NCBI GenBank assembly: GCA_013396755.1
Contig: VWZF01005124.1
Span: 76,215-140,214 of the forward strand
From: Sclerurus mexicanus
Taxonomy: Eukaryota > Chordata > Aves > Passeriformes > Furnariidae
Length of the DNA stretch: 64,000 bases
Reading direction: 5' to 3'
The position numbers were made by a program, and so were the translations under genes. Positions 63,829 through 64,000 of this stretch are shown here, in pieces; the first letter of the stretch is position 1; each line of letters opens with the position of its first letter. The notes under the pieces were generated by a model. The model had not been told where the DNA came from. It did not search any database and worked only from the letters and a program-made list of their open reading frames with translations.

Positions 63829-64000
63829 GCTTGTGGAGTAGGCCCATGCAAACCTCATGAAGTTTAGCAAGGCCAAGTACAAATTCCTGCACTTGTATTG
63901 AAGCAATCCCCAATATCCCTACAGACTGGGGCATGAATGGATTGAGACCAACCCTATAGAGAAGGGCTTGGGACTACTGGCAGACAAAGTAATGGATATA

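Larger units (their letters stand above)
62545..64000 (+). mobile_element. CR1 LINE ORF2 remnant, continues past window end
   Basis: The sequence follows CR1 ORF2 from the linker after the endonuclease domain well into the reverse transcriptase domain. It starts with a diverged GGAGCCCCTTGGGAAATTGCCC segment near 62,573, then CATGGCTCAGTATGGATATCC, the LHLELNLLTDAKNNKKG coding block, a block reading TTTCGG/CTCAATTATT, and ends with RT core and post-core sequence. Frameshifts, stops and short deletions break it into pieces in all three plus frames. The 5' side (endonuclease) is absent and the 3' side lies beyond the window. Its 5' boundary near 62,545 is judged from where consensus-like text begins. 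It is a dead element on the plus strand. Confidence 0.88.

Noticed and set aside
1..64000. CRISPR arrays, operons, tRNA or rRNA genes, integrons
   Set aside because: No regularly spaced identical repeats with unique spacers, no ribosomal or cloverleaf sequence recognised, and the sequence is clearly vertebrate.

Overview
The window is eukaryotic, AT-rich, non-coding vertebrate DNA, almost certainly from a bird. The evidence for a bird is three CR1 LINE fossils besides a longer CR1 ORF2 remnant at the right edge, two of them with recognisable 3' ends (one ends in the typical ATTCTGTG-type octamer tail), plus several LTRs whose sequences match avian endogenous-retrovirus LTR families I recognise. 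I found no intact protein-coding gene, no convincing RNA gene, and nothing prokaryotic such as an operon or CRISPR array. The open reading frames are short and are explained by chance, by homopolymer or low-complexity tracts, or by decayed CR1 protein. The window is best read as a gene desert or large intron.

Layout. 1-430: GC-rich LTR-like promoter fragment cut by the window edge. 430-5,930: unique AT-rich DNA. 5,930-9,300: repeat cluster (a possible LTR-like fragment, an avian LTR at about 6,939-7,792 and an ERVL-type LTR at about 8,605-9,298). 12,370-12,830: possible LTR. 21,309-23,155: two CR1 fossils in opposite orientation. 29,874-30,184: LTR-like module with three 38-bp direct repeats upstream of CCAAT and TATA boxes. 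32,150-34,000: minus-strand sequence that looks like the end of a 3' UTR. 36,097-38,780 and 41,773-43,119: exact duplications bounded by single Ns. 46,366-46,618: CR1 3' end. 49,595-50,149: solo LTR with a perfect 6-bp target-site duplication. 58,016-58,303: purine tetranucleotide repeat with an 82-N gap. 59,740-60,110: GC-rich island. 62,545-64,000: degenerate CR1 ORF2 running off the right edge.

The firmest observations concern structure and assembly. Around 36-39 kb four contigs appear joined by single Ns in the wrong order, so two blocks (363 and 733 bp) appear twice. At 42,446 a 673-bp contig overlap was left unmerged. About 1.77 kb of apparent duplication is therefore probably artificial. 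The solo LTR is the clearest biological event. I found no previously undescribed biological system; the uncertain items most worth testing are the minus-strand polyadenylation site near 32.17 kb and the GC-rich island near 60 kb.
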